Source of the DNA: Panopea generosa
Lineage: Eukaryota; Mollusca; Bivalvia; Adapedonta; Hiatellidae
DNA length: 64,000 nt
Direction of reading: 5' to 3'
Assembly (NCBI GenBank): GCA_029582155.1
Contig: CM055895.1
Location: 49,287,417-49,351,416, forward strand
Made by a program: the position numbers and the translations under genes. The notes under the pieces were generated by a model. The model worked only from the letters and a program-made list of their open reading frames with translations. It had not been told where the DNA came from and did not search any database. Shown piece by piece: positions 34,663 through 48,279 of this stretch (the stretch's first letter is position 1; each line of letters starts with the position of its first letter).

Positions 34663-37600
34663 AATTGTTCACCGGAGATCTATAGAATATCGTATAAATA
34701 TCATGTTTGATGTATTGTAAAATGAACATAGATAGAAGTCTTTATCCAATAGTTCAACTTCAAGGGTGTCCGTCAACGATAAAATGCAATTAAAGATTAT
34801 ATCTCAATGATGAGAACCATCTTGACGGCGTTACGTAAGGGCGATACCTGTAATTGGGTCAGTAGCCAAGAATTGCTATGTAACATCCTCATAGTTTAGC
34901 ACTTTATAAAATTGCAAAAAATGTCCAACTGATTACCATGTTTTCATAATTTAATAATTTCCAACCGATTATACAATTATTGCATAATCGTCCTTGATAA
35001 GATAATTTTCTGGAATATGTTTCGGAATGACTTCCATCCTGACATTTTCATTCTCATGCGCGTCCTTATGTTAAATTCATGCTGGGTTTGTTGTTTTTTT
35101 TCGTGACCATTCCGATATCTTTTGCTCAGCACATTTGTGCCTAGACGAAACTTTCCAACATCGTTCTATCACCAAAAGCTAGAGTAAAATTAATATACTT
35201 TTTGGTAAATTGTCCGGACTTATTGCACACATCGTTTGTTTCACGTCAAATTATATAAGATCCTATTCCATTCGATAGAATGCAACTTGATATGTTAGAA
35301 TGGACATCAACAAGAATATAGCGCATTATACCCTTGAGGTATTTCTTCAAAGTTGACCCCCTTAGGGGAAAGGTTCTTACATTTAAAAAAGTCTTATGTA
35401 TTTGGTTTTACCTATCATATATTGCAATAAGACATCACTGGTGTTAAAAAGAGACTTTTAAAAGATGCATGTATTTATTACGGATTTCTTTTTTAAAACA
35501 AAGAAGGTCTTTAAAATATAAACAAGCTTGTCAACCTACCAGTTATTGTGCAAATACATTCCTGCTATGACTAAAATTACTTTATTTTATAATAAAATAT
35601 TCTATTTGGAATTGAAGTTTTACCGTGGAAATCCTATACCTTGTTTTGTATAGAATAAAGAACAGAATTCAACTGTGTAGTGAGACCTGAATACCCAATT
35701 GAGATAATGTATTTCATGTAACTGATTTAAAGAAATGACTAGTTATCCCTACTGTACTTGCTACTAATGTGAGTTAATGTTTTCGCTAAAACTGGCATAC
35801 ATCGTTGGAAAAAGATAAGCGAGTAATAGAGTGAGCATCATGTTATATGACATTGCAGTTTAAATTACAAGCAAGTCACGTAACCTAGCAACAACCTTAA
35901 TATTACAATTTAGTGTCTAAAAACAATGAGTACCAATATTTCATGACATAAAAACTGCGCTAAATGACGCTCTTTCATTGCCTTTAAAAGCATTTTCATA
36001 TAAATCTGATACGAGTAAATATTTTGTTTCAGTAACAATTTATGAAATATTAAACTTATATCGTCATTGTTACCATGTTGGCTTACCGACAATAAATAAG
36101 GATTCAAACTATAAACGTCTTTATACCTTTCCATATTGGCTGGTATGTCATACCTTTAATTATTATTTATTTGCTGTTCTGTATAGACATAGTAATCAAA
36201 TACAATATGTTAAGGCTTATTACAGAATACAACAAATATAATTACCTGATGGTATAGTAAGTATTTCTTGCAATGATGGGTACCTTTCACATAAACATAA
36301 AAAAACGTATTTATTTTCAGTAAGGTAAAGTGAAATTAATTCATGTGAAGTGTGCAAGAAACTGCGAACAGTTTCCACTGGAATTGCCAATTTTCATGAA
36401 TATTAAAATATCTATTGCACGTGCACAAAACTTAAACACGACACTACATTGCTTCTTGCGGACGTCCGACGTCGTTAACTTTCGCACCTAACCTAACTGT
36501 TTGTTTTTATCTTTAAAAATAAAAAAAAAACATGCATATATTAAATATATTTTTATGTCATTTGAAACATTTGTGGGCCGTTTAAGACGATAAGCAAAAT
36601 GAACAGAAGGAAGAAATTCGAAACTCATCCGTGAACTCCAAATTTACAATCATGACAAAATTTGTGGGACTTTTCCTGAAGATAAGCCTTTTAAAATTTC
36701 ATATCACGTTTATTTAATATAGTTTTACAACTATGCGAAATATGGATAAAACTGATGATATATTTTTATTTTTAAAGTGTCAGAATTACCTATTCTCGTA
36801 CTGTGAAAATATTATATTTGTTGTGTGCCTTAAAACAACGTTCCTGTACGGTTAAAATACAAAGTTTAAAATATATGTACAAAAAGTCGTTTTAATTTGA
36901 AAACCATTATTAAAATTTGTATTTAATATATTAGTTTGGATAGAGATGCGTGATAGAGCATGTTCATCAGCTTCTCAAAAAGACATTCTAGGCTGATGAG
37001 TGGGATGTATACCGAGTGCAGGTAAATGCTATGCAAGAGAGATGGTAGTGTAAATTTTATTTTGAGAATATTTATTTTTGAGCTTGGTGACTTGACTGAT
37101 TTTTGTTATTTCGTAACAAGAATCTTACATAATATTATTAGTTAATAACAACCACTTTATAGATAAGTGAATTGACGGTACCATGATAGTGACAATCTTA
37201 TACCGTCACGTGACTTCACAGGTTAGCAAATATAATTATTTTAAGTTATTTACGCATTTATACTTATAAAGAGAAACATGCAGTTTGATTTCAGTGGCAA
37301 CCATTCAACTTACATTTCCAGTGTTGCTGCTGTTATTTAGTGGAATTCTTAATATTAACACATTCTTTTAATATGCAATCTGAAAAGAAAATAGTTCAAT
37401 TATCACTTTACGTTTATATGAATACCATAATTTCATTTTATATAATGTTCTGCAGAATGCCATAAAGGCAAGACTTACTATGTCGCCGTAGCAGCTACCA
37501 TGGCAATCAGTCCATAGTGTTTTAATCTCTGTAAAATGTTTTAATCAATCTTTAGACATTTCATTTATTTTAAATGTTATATTAAATTACATTCTAACAT

Positions 37601-38430
37601 GTATTCCGCATGCCACGTTAATCTGATGGGCTTTTAAAATTGAATCTGTAAAATCAATTACGAGAAATGATTACTTCGAATGAAATTTGGCTGCCATAAA
37701 TGCTTCATTATAGTCAATGAAGCAGAGCTATCAAACATTTATTATTAGTAACTTGCATGTGTACTTTCACTAAAATGCGATCGATGCATGCGATTGATTT
37801 TCGAAACTATTTAAACATAATTATGTTTTAGAAAACAAAGCAAACAAATTGACTGATGTTTAGAAAATATTTGATAATATAATAATACAGCACTTTTTTT
37901 ACAACCGAGATATGAGTCATATAGTTAGTGTGATTTGCATAAAGTTTGCGCCACATTGAAACCAAAATAAGACAAACAACTCTTAAGATGTTAACCTTAA
38001 ATAAGATACAATATCAAATAATTAATGGTTTCCTAAATTGAATTATGTTTTCACAAAATAGTGATGAAGCTGAGAAGCAAATAGTTAGCACTGTTTTTTT
38101 TTCAAAAACTGTTATAGAAAAAGTCAGTTATTTTGAAGTTTCTGTTAAAGTACACGATGTATGCACGCGAGATTTCGTGAAAATTCGACTTCAAGTTTCT
38201 CATATTATGTTTATATCTAGAATACAACTTTTCCAAATTTGTAAAGTGAATTGAATTTCTATAAAAATGATAAATTTTCAATTATTTGTGTAATTATTGA
38301 TGAAATTCATTTAATTGCAAATACAATAAAATATTTGCATCGAACTGCAATTTTGAGAATTCAAATTCAATTTAAAAAGGTCAACACATTAAAGATATTT
38401 TGAAATTGATAAAAATAATTGATAATTAAA
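34663..38430. other. intergenic stretch, nothing certain
   Basis: No gene, RNA or repeat family is supported over 3.7 kb. Overlapping open frames on both strands at 35910-36241 have no motif. A pyrimidine-rich acceptor at about 37276 opens a frame of 62 codons with CCCC and hydrophobic content that I judge to be chance. Confidence 0.4.
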
Positions 38431-38439
38431 ATCCAAAAG

Positions 38440-38720
38440 GTTTGGTATATAATATTAATATATATATATTTGGTATATAAGATATACCAAAACGACACAA
38501 AATCGATAATTAAATTTGAGAAGTAAAAAAATCCCCATTCTAAAAACAGACATAACTTAAATACTACTTGACGACCTTCACATCGTCATACAGGCTCTTT
38601 CCAAGATGAAACAATGTTTACTACATGTATACTTGCATAACCGTATATATGAAATCAAAATGAAATCACGTAACTCATTCAATATAAAAAATGTTGCATT
38701 TTTAAGAAGGAAATATATTT
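38440..38720. repeat. duplicated segment D, copy 1
   Basis: This segment matches 60690-60960 in the same orientation. Shared blocks are GACAMAATCGATAWTTAA, AARTCCCSWYTCTAAAAA, CRTCATWCASRCTCTTTC, ACTACATGTAWAC and ACTCATTMAATA. By eye identity is about 65%. Confidence 0.55.
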
Positions 38721-39439
38721 AAGTCTACGCCTAAGTTGTAAGAAGTCTGCTTGAGATTTTGAGCATCAAAGTGTATTTGAAACCTCGGAGGAGCTTAACT
38801 GAATTGTGGGGATAGTACATTGCGACAAAGATTCTTTCTAGGAATAGTCTTTGGGAGACTTTGGGATAAAATTGTTCTGGAACTTGGATTGTTTCATTCA
38901 CATTAGTTTGGTTTGATGTTTAAAGTTTGAAACCGTTCTCAAACATATAAGTTTATGTTTTGTGCTAAAACTAGGCTTTGTTTTATGCGCATTAGATTAG
39001 TTCGAAGATTTTGATTTTAAACGGACTTCAAACAAATACGTGTTTTTTTATGCTGCGACTGCATTCCAAGAATACAGTTTTAAAACAAGTCTCAAACTTA
39101 TGCTATCGAGACACGTTGTCTGAACAGCTGGTCTCATCATTTAAAAATTATAGTGTTGTGCAACAGTCAGTCCAATAATACAGTGTTAGAAACATTATAC
39201 TCTATACAGATAATTGGTTTGATCATTTGTTTCTATGCTTTCTAAATATTAGAATAAATTCATTATTTTGTTTAAAATTTACGAATCATGAGGCAAGAAG
39301 CCTGAGGAAAATTTATATATTATATAGTTTGAACAAAATTGTTTAACATAGTTTCAAGCTAGGCTGTTTCACAGCTTGATCCAGCGGATACACCGTCGCC
39401 TAACAGAAGATCCCGTTTCAAGTTCAAGATACTTACACC

Positions 39440-39925
39440 AACATCTTGACACCAAATAACACCTACAACTATATATATATCCAAATAGTATCTACAACTA
39501 TGCACACTTCTAAAAAAGCACCTACAATTATACACACTTCTAAAATAGCACCTACAACTATACACATTTCAAAATAGCACCTACAACTATATACACTTCT
39601 AAAATAGCACCTACAACTATACATATTTCCAAAAAGACCTACAACTATACACATTTCTAAAATAGCACCTACAACTATACACACTTCTAAAATAGCACAA
39701 ACATTTATACTTATTTCCAAATAGCACCTACAACTTATTTTACTAAAAAGCATCTACAGCTACACGCATTTCAAAACTAGCACCTTTAATTATACACATT
39801 TCTAAAATAGCAACTCCAACTATACACATTTCCAAATAGCACCTACAACCATACACATGTCTACAGCACACCTACAACTATACTCATATCCAAATTATAC
39901 ATAATTTTCCAAATGGCTCCTACAA
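39440..39925. repeat. ~30-bp minisatellite, ~16 units
   Basis: The unit is CACCTACAACTATACACA followed by TTTCTAAAATAG. Units vary between 28 and 31 bp. Minus-strand open frames at 39359-39753 read through it as a repeated CRCY/VVGAI peptide and are artefacts. Confidence 0.9.
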
Positions 39926-40601
39926 AAAGTATAATACGGATGCTTTTTCACAACTTCCCTGGCTATACAGTTATTATACAGATATTTAAATGATTTTATA
40001 TGATATTTATCTAATTATATGTATTTTTAAATCAATAGTGAATAAGAAAGTTTTTGAGAGATTCAACGTACATTTGACATTGTCAAACACTGGTTTTCCA
40101 TTTCTGTCTAAATAGCATCAAGTGATTGGTTTATTCCTCCCATATAGCAGATAAAGAATGACACACGTGATATTTATATGATTTTAATCAGTTTAAACCA
40201 TATTCTTATCAATCATATGTAATGCAATATTATTGTATAGGTAGCCTTTTTAAAACATCTATGAAAGTATAACATATCTGCATATAATTATAATATGTTG
40301 TTTTTGAGACGTAATTGTTTCCGTCAAATGTTTGAGAAATTTGTCATTAGCCATCAATGAAGGCTATACAAATATTTATAACTCTGATTGATTATAAAAA
40401 ATATAACGCATGTTAATTTGTATTGTTATTACTTCATCATCAGATTGACTCTCCATATCCACTGAAATCTTAACATAAGTATATAATTCTATATTTAAAA
40501 TGAAACGGTAATGGTGCGCCTGATACTCGCAATGTCATGATTAAACGCTGAGACAAATGTGTATAGTATCACGAAAACAATTAAGCCAAAAGGAACTGGT
40601 T

Positions 40602-40738
40602 TGGTTGAAATCTCTCTCCGGAGACGTCGTTTCAAGCTGACATATCTGTGTCAAATATTATAAAGATCTTCCCGATATACCCGTTGTAACGATCGCAACA
40701 TGAAGATAAAGTCGTTTTATGATGGGTCTACATTATCG
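40602..40738. repeat. duplicated segment B, copy 2
   Basis: Second copy of the segment at 22431-22552. It directly abuts the start of the 74-bp satellite. Confidence 0.6.
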
Positions 40739-42085
40739 GTATGTTGTGTATCTGTATCACAACGTTAATATAACAATAGTTTCGCTATCACAAGAAACAT
40801 TAAGTTCTGGTAATCATTATTATATCTGTATCACAGCGTTAATATACAAAAGTCGCTCTAACAAGAAACACTGAGGTCTGGTAATTATTATTATAACTGT
40901 ATCACAACGTTAATATAAAAATAGTTTGTCTCTAACAAAAAACACTGAAGTCAAATCATTATCGTTATATCTGTATTACAGTGTTAATATAACAATAGTT
41001 ACTCTCTAACAATAAACACTAAGGTCTGGTTATTATTATTAGAACTGTATCACAACGTTAATATAACAATAGTTTGTCTCTAACAAGAAACACTAACGCG
41101 TGGTAATTATTATTATTATAACTGTATTACATGGTTAATATAACAATAGTTTCTCTATAACAAGAAACGTTGAAGTCTGGTAATTATTATCATATCTGTA
41201 TCTCAACGTTAATATAACAATAGTTTCTCTCTAACAAGAAACACTGAGGTCTAATCTTTATTATTATATCAGTATCAAAGTGTTTATATAACACTATTTT
41301 CTCTCTAATAAGAAACACTGAGGTCTGATCATTATTATAATATCTGTATCACAACGTTAATGTAACAATAGTTTATCTCTTACAAGAAACACAAAAGTCT
41401 GGTTATTATTGTTTATCTGTATCACAGCGTTAATATAACAATAGTTTCTCTGTATCAAGAAACACTGAGGTCTGATCTTAATTATTATATCAGTATCACA
41501 GCGTTTATATAGCAATAGTTTCTCTCTAACAAGAAAAACTGAAGTCTGATCATTATTATCATATCTGTATAACAACGTTAATATAACAATAGTTTCTCTC
41601 TAACAAGAAATACTGAAGTCTGATCATTATTATCATATCTGTATAACAACGTTAATATAACAAAAGTTTCTCTCTTACAAGAAATACTGAAGTCTGATCA
41701 TTATTATCATATCTGTATAACAACGTTAATATAACAATAGTTTCTCTCTAACAAGAAATACTGAAGTCTGATCATTATTATCATATCTGTATAACAACGT
41801 TAATATAACAATAGTTTCTCTCTAACAAGAAATACTGAAGTCTGATCATTATTATCATATCTGTATCACAACGTTAATTAAACTAATAGTTTCTCTCTAA
41901 CAAGAACCACTGAAGTTTGATCAATTTATTATATATGTATCTCAACGTTAATATAACAATAGTTTCTCTCTAACAAGAAACACAGGTCTGATCATTATCA
42001 TTATATCAGTATCACAACGTTAATATAACAATAATTTTACTCTAACAAGAAACATTGAAGTCTGTTCATTATTATTATAGGCAGT
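40739..42085. repeat. 74-bp satellite, ~18 units
   Basis: The unit runs TATCTGTATCACAACGTTAA, TATAACAATAGTTTCTCTC, TAACAAGAAACACTGAAG and TCTGATCATTATTA. Units between 41540 and 41870 are nearly identical to each other, while those at both edges are more diverged, a sign of recent local expansion in the middle. Confidence 0.95.
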
Positions 42086-42667
42086 TCTGATGATGTAATA
42101 TGTTTTTTCTGTTAGCTAACGTTACATGAGTATGTTGTCAGACTGTTGAAATCGAGTTAAAATTTATACACGTAACTAGCTTGTGTCAAAACAATAATCT
42201 ACGTAAAACCATAATCTATATTGGCGCCATATTTATTTCTGAGTCCTTTCTGGTATTTATTTATCAATCATGTGTTACCTATGCCTGCTGCGTTCTTGCT
42301 TGAATGGTATGTGTAAAGTGCAATTGATATCAGTTCTTTCTTCCATTTAAATTCCATTCATTATGACACTACAATAAGCACAAAAAAATGATGGTATACA
42401 TATTTATGACATTTGCCTATAACTTGTCAATATGTTTATATTCTATTGCACTTTATTTTCCATTACTTTTATTGACTACGTCGATAGAGGGCAATAAATA
42501 TAATTGAAACATATCATAACATAGGTTTAACCGTTGAGCTGTACTTCTAAATGATAGTTTGTCTGGTGAGTATTTATGTTTTCTGCCAATCCTGCAGATG
42601 CATGTAAGACGTCTGTAAATATGAAAAAATACATGCATTTACTAGCGCAAGGCAAACCTTACCAATC

Positions 42668-42812
42668 GGACAATAGTACCACAGAAAGACGGTTGTGGTT
42701 TTTGATAAATCATGAGTGTACGACTAGGTAAGATGCAAATAAGATTATCAAATTCATTTCATATGTGACATCACTTCCACAATATATCGATAGTAACTGT
42801 TAACTATTGTCC
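42668..42812. mobile_element. possible small MITE
   Basis: CGGACAATAGT at 42668 is matched by ACTATTGTCCG near 42802, an 11-bp inverted repeat enclosing about 145 bp without coding content. No clear target duplication was seen, and only one copy is in the window. Confidence 0.25.
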
Positions 42813-43744
42813 GTATCGGAAGATTTAAGGGACATGTATAATGTGAATAAGGGGTAAATTGGATAAGTTTTAAGTATATTAGCATTTACATTTGGAAGTG
42901 ATATTAATGACAACATGTATCCGTAACTTAGACATAAATAATATATCTTCTAAATAACTTGTAAATGCTAAGATATGTATACATAAAAAATAAGCTCCCC
43001 ATTGTGTTTCAACATAACAAACAACCAACACAGAAAGCAAGACTTTCTATATATATTTGTTTCTTACATCGTTACAACTGTCACTTAAGACTTTAATAGA
43101 TTCTATAAACACATATGCACGCTTCTAAAATATAGTTCAAACACGTTTCCCATTTTAGTATAACAGTTCCTATTTAAAACCCATCTGCATTTTAACCTGC
43201 ATTTCTACAACAACCAAACCATACTAAAACAACCTTTCCTTTCCAATTTTCCAAAGTATTCTATCTAAACTCAAACCCGACATTCCCTGTCGCCTTCCGA
43301 TGTAAAACTCTCTAAACTTAAACTTGACTTAACATCTCGCCTGCCAAAGTAAAATTCTCTAAACTGAAAAAAGTAAAACTGATCATATTCCTCAGCTACA
43401 TGAATAACTAAAACCAAAATATTGTCATAATAGTCACAGTTCATAAACCAGTCATTATTTATCAGGCATTTCCTGAACATATGTGCACTTTACTTCCGCT
43501 AAAATGACCCTCAAACCTATTTCATATCTCTAATTCATTCTAGTCCCGTTATGTTATATTTTGACAGAGTAATTCATCATAAGTGACCTGAAATATTCCC
43601 ATTTTGATCAGCACAGAAAGACTAGGATTTTGTAGTCTCACCTTAACCATGAAATATCCAACATAATTATATATTGGGTTTAATTTTTACAATATTAAAC
43701 TAATATCATACAATAATAAACGAGTGACTGACTATAATATAATT

Positions 43745-43878
43745 GATGGATTTGATTCTGACCGTTCAAGCATCGTTCACGGGTTCGATGTACGGTTATA
43801 CGATTATGAAGATCTACGCGAGAAATTTGTCATAGCCCGAGGAGTTTATGAATGGCGTTACATCATAACACGAGGAGG
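43745..43878 (+). CDS. candidate internal exon (unrecognised)
   Basis: A frame with protein-like composition in an AT-rich region: DGFDSDRSSIVHGFDVRLYD, then YEDLREKFVIARGVYEWRY. It can end at a donor GG|GTAGGA with two bases left over, which is the phase needed by the candidate exon at 44071. No start codon or good acceptor was found upstream; the open frame extends back to about 43687. A B-box-like GGGTTCGATG within it raises the alternative of a SINE-derived stretch. Confidence 0.18.
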
Positions 43879-44070
43879 GTAGGATAAGCGCCTGCAAGGA
43901 GTATACGATGGTTAATACGCAGAAATCATTGTCCGGTATACAAGAAAGAATATTTCATGTCTGTTTATAGTAGTGTTCCCAACATGTTTATTGTCTATAT
44001 TGAGTAGTTATAGACTGTTGTAGTTTTAATTTGCTCTCCAGTGTTAAAAAATGTACATGTTTTTCTTCAG

Positions 44071-44140
44071 GGTTAAAGGAATTCTCGAAAGCCTGATTGG
44101 CGTTTTAATTCAATTATTGTTGAGCAAACTACATGAGTAG
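44071..44140 (+). CDS. candidate short terminal exon (unrecognised)
   Basis: A strong acceptor (ACATGTTTTTCTTCAG) precedes one base plus VKGILESLIGVLIQLLLSKL-HE and a TAG at 44138-44140. The peptide would be an amphipathic or hydrophobic C-terminal helix. The phase agrees with the donor at 43878, giving a 192-bp intron. A phase match has a one-in-three chance of being accidental. Confidence 0.18.
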
Positions 44141-44379
44141 ACTTTAGATGTAAGCATAGAATTCACTCTGCAACACAGCACCATATATTGTTGTGATTTG
44201 ATCAGGGATTTATTTTTTAACATAGAAATGAAACACATACCATCTGTTCTGGTTAAAGATGTATCATTATATATGTTATATAACTAACCATAACATCAAT
44301 ATAAAGTTACCGTGACATGGGATAAACAGTAACATATCAAATTACACAACGTTACCCCATGTAACTATACCATCTATTT

Positions 44380-44600
44380 ATTTAAGTTAAGTAAAGTGTT
44401 CGTTTATTATAGTGACACCCCTATTGTAAGGGTCAGCCACAGTTTGGTTATATTGTACACATATACTTTGTAAAAAAATTATCATTGGCAGGCGTCAGAC
44501 TGTTAGACATTCGATACCCCTCAATTAAACTAGATGCTGGGAGAACCTTCGCCTTTTCACTTCCGAGGTTAATACCTTAACCACTGGTCCAAGGAACAGG
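44380..44600 (-). mobile_element. probable tRNA-derived SINE, family D, minus copy
   Basis: On the minus strand a tRNA-like head GACCAGTGGTTAAGGTATTA with GAAGGTTCTCCC is followed by CTGTGGCTGACCCTTACAAT, AGGGGTGTCACTATAATAAA and a tail CTTAACTTAAATAAATAGAT. Single copy in the window. Confidence 0.45.
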
Positions 44601-44769
44601 GTATAGTCACTAATGGATCGTGCGACGAACTTTTTTATATATTTTTAAGACGTAAATTAACTTTATAATGCCGTCTGTATAAGGCATAGTACCACCATTG
44701 TAAAAAGGAAATGCTTCTGTGGGGTAGTCGCATAATGGCGAGTATCAGTAATCTTCATTTCTTCTTCTT

Positions 44770-44965
44770 TAAAAATGCATTTTCCTTATTTTAATGCTCA
44801 TTTTTTTATTTGAATGTCATCATTGATGTATTTTGAACATTTTGATAGCATGGTCATGTTTTAATTGTGAATTTAGAAAAAAAATTGATGCTTGGGAATT
44901 GGGATATGAATACATGATTTCGGAAGTCTACTTTCACTTTGTCACCAGTGTACACACTGAGCAGA
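44770..44965. repeat. dispersed repeat E, copy 1
   Basis: This matches 50745-50945 in the same orientation: GTGAATTTAGAAAAAAA, a TTGGRAATYGGGRTATRAAT block, ACATGATTTCGGAAGT, TACTTTCACTTTGTCA and CAGTGTACACA. Open frames in both copies share a peptide, but most differences change the amino acid, so it is not a conserved protein. Confidence 0.75.
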
Positions 44966-47020
44966 AAAAAAAATCTAATATGACACATGAACCCTACTTT
45001 TCTCGTCATATTTTGATAGTGCAGAGGTTGACAAACAGTAAAATTTGGTTTCACTTCTTTCATTGGGTTTCTCTATGAACGACAAGCCTTCAAACTTTTA
45101 CTATATACTATAGAAAAAAGAACAAAAATCAATGGTGGGTTTACACCTATAAGAGAGACTTGAGTGAAATGGGGGTGATTTTCCGAAATGTTTATTGTAG
45201 GTAAAATAACCTCTTTTTACACTCTCGTAGTCTTAAATGACAAATTGGAGACATTTGCTTCATAAAAAAAACAACATTTTGGCAAGTTTATGCCTCAAAT
45301 AAAGCATATATGTGCATATCTACATTGAAATTTAATGAAAAAACACAAAATTTTGAAGATTTTTATTTTTGATGATTGGAATGTGCAATTTTTAGCATGA
45401 ACTTTGTTTTGAATAATGTATTTTGGTAAGATAATATCTTCAGTGTATCATGAGACTATTTTGGTGTAAACATTTTAATGGAATTAGGTAAAAAAAAATC
45501 TGTTTGGGTAAAATTAGTCAAAAACATCAAACTTGCATGTCGGTAAACGTCTCGCGCCTGTATATAATGATCATGTAAAAAGTGGTATTTTGACAAAAGT
45601 TTCAGTATTTAAGGCCTGCAACCTGGCAGTATGACTTCAAATTGATAGTACTTAGTAAAAAAGAGGTAATTATGAAATTACTAATATGCCATCAGTATGA
45701 GATGTGTTATTTAGAACAAAACATGTCTTGAAAAACATCTTAGTGCTTTAAGTTCAGTGTTACTTTATTACGGCTATGGTAATAGCGTATATAGTGAAAT
45801 TTGCTAATTTAAATACCAAATGAATCCCTAACGTTGATTTGGTAGGTTTCATATAAGTGCTTAATGTTTGGCATGGATGAGCTAGGTATTGATTTTAGTG
45901 GCGTTTTTGTGTAAGGAAAAACGATGCAGCTATTTGAAAACTATTGAATGAAGCATTTTTCTGTTTTCTATCGCCTGGACGATTTAGTGCGGCTAAACTA
46001 CACCACAAAGTTATATTGTTGCTGCATGCCACACCACTAGTTTCGGAATGTTATCTTATTTAATAATAATACTGCCACCACTGATGCTACTCGTTTACAA
46101 ACTTACAACTATTTAGCCGCATCAATATTAAATTCGTGTTCGCGCACCTGTGTCGGTGATGATGAGCAGATAGCAATATGGTTTGTTTTCCTTTTCACAA
46201 CCAGCAGTTTCTTATACTACATCACTGTACAGTTGGTGTTGTTTCGCAACACGGTTTGACTTAAAAGCACCTCTTTTAGACCGCCGTTGTTGACACCGTC
46301 ATCGACATAGGTACATGTAGGTGCAACCTTCCGATATAATGCTGGACTTATTTCCGTAGGGATAGCAGTCACACGAAATAACTGAATTATTATTTTGTAA
46401 ATAAAGTTATCATTTTTAGCGGCGACTTCCAGAAAGTCAATTTGTGGTTATCCAGCAATTAATGACTCTGGTTCTGAATGGTCAATTACATGTTCCCGAT
46501 TGCTTTTGTTACAAATTATACAAATAATACTGAAATTATATTAGTTAATAAGTTGACAACATGGCGAGCCGCCTATAAGACGCAATATTTTCATATGGAA
46601 TACTTACAAGCGGTTGTGTAGATATTGGGATGAGCATACCGTGAATTATATCAATATAACAATACATCTGAGTTCTGTAAGATGGGATTATGCTACGTTA
46701 AGATAATGATTTATAGCATAATATTGTATTAATGTGCATAAAACACTCTCGCCATTAAATATCACTCATGACAAAGCGTGTATGATGTAACAACGCACAA
46801 TCATAAACTATGTATATCAAGAGCATGTCATAAAACTTTGGATTACAAAGGCTCAACGTCAGATTTATAGGTATATTCATATGCACAAGTTCTTTGTAAA
46901 ACGTATAGACTATGTTTATAAGGGTGCTATGAGCACTAAATGCACATTTTGGGTATAAAAACTAACAGAAAAACATATTAATAAATCATTAGTATCGGGC
47001 AAATTAAGACCATTCCGGTT
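44966..47020. other. intergenic stretch, nothing certain
   Basis: AT-rich up to about 45900, then GC-richer at 46100-46450. The minus strand is open for 76 codons at 46224-46460, but there is no start codon or motif I trust. The E repeat may extend to the right into this stretch. Confidence 0.3.
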
Positions 47021-47021
47021 T

Positions 47022-47170
47022 TAAACTCATCTATTTTACATCAAGTTTGAAACACATTATTACAACTTAGACACACCACGCTCGAATTCATCCTGGGTAG
47101 ACACAGTACTAAGCATATGCGGAAAAAGTGTCTTGCTCAAGGACACCACACACAGCCGTGGTAGATCGTT
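47022..47170 (-). mobile_element. SINE family B, minus copy, head truncated
   Basis: On the minus strand: GGTGTCCTTGAGCAAGACAC, CATATGCTTAGTACTGTGTC, TACCCAGGATGAATTCGAGC and a tail GATGTAAAATAGATGAG. These are family-B blocks; the tRNA-like head is mostly absent. Confidence 0.7.
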
Positions 47171-47179
47171 TGCTGTATG

Positions 47180-48275
47180 ATGAAATTATGTATATTAATG
47201 TAATATTCACAAATAATTGATTTTCAACCAATCAGGATCAAGGGGTTGTATAGTACACCTTTTTTATTAAACTATAATAAGTTGAATGGTATAATCTGCT
47301 AAAAACCTGAGCGGGTCTTTTAACGTCATTATTGCATTAGTTTATGCAAAATATTTTACTCATAAATATGTAAATGAACGATGTAATATGTGCTTTAACC
47401 AAAGAGCAACCAGGATAACATATTACTCCGATCTAGGTATAGACATTTATTGATACAACACATGTTTGCGAATGCAGATTATATAAAAGATCGTCCTATA
47501 CAACAGTGTATATTTCTGTGGTCATATATCACCGTCTGCACGATCGTCTGTCATTTATAGATTCATTATTCAATTAACATGATTCTTATTAATTGTCTGA
47601 TTAGATTACAGGATCTATGCTATATTGATTAATTTCTCCATCTGAACATGACGTTTCAAAAGATAACCATGTGCCCTATATCTTCCTAAAGGAGAACATT
47701 ATAAGGATATAAGGAATATGTATTTTAGCACATGATATGTATAAGGTATGGTGTATAGAAAAAAAGGGAAGTATGGTGAAATATCAAAGGAGAATAAATG
47801 AAATTAAAGAAATGATTGAGATTAAATAACAATGTAGGTATGGCTTGTATCGTATTATTATTTCTTGTCTACGTTCTGTACTTACAACGAGTCATTTATC
47901 AAATATAATTACACAGTGTGTGTAATTAACGACTGTCAGATGTTAACTTCAAAGTAGTCTTGTTAAAATAAAAGTGTATGCTCAATACATTGACATATTG
48001 CATTGAATATTCTTATTAAGTAACACGTTAAAATGATGTAGGAGGAAGCTATTGACGCTTATGTGAATCCGTTACATCAAAATAAAAGTAAATGTTTGTA
48101 TATAACCCTTTCCAGTTTCCATATGCAACTTTATATAGAAATGTGTCTGTAACTAAGCGACTGGTTTGTTTCGCATAGCTTACTTCCATTCTGTAGGAAA
48201 CTTACATTCAAAAGATAATTTATTAAACAAAATAGTAAATGGTTTGGAAATATAATGTTAAGTTAATAGTTATAC
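47180..48275. other. intergenic stretch, nothing seen
   Basis: AT-rich DNA with no supported gene or repeat family. Confidence 0.4.
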
Positions 48276-48279
48276 TCTA

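Noticed and set aside
37277-37462. Frame after a TTTGATTTCAG acceptor
   Set aside because: Low-complexity CCCC start and no donor, start codon or family signal.
39359-39753. Cysteine-rich repeated peptide frames on the minus strand
   Set aside because: They are simply the ~30-bp minisatellite read in a frame that has no stop in the unit.
41357-41575. Open frame on the minus strand
   Set aside because: Lies wholly in the 74-bp satellite.
46224-46460. 76-codon frame on the minus strand
   Set aside because: Locally GC-richer DNA makes such length unremarkable, there is no start codon, and no family match could be argued.
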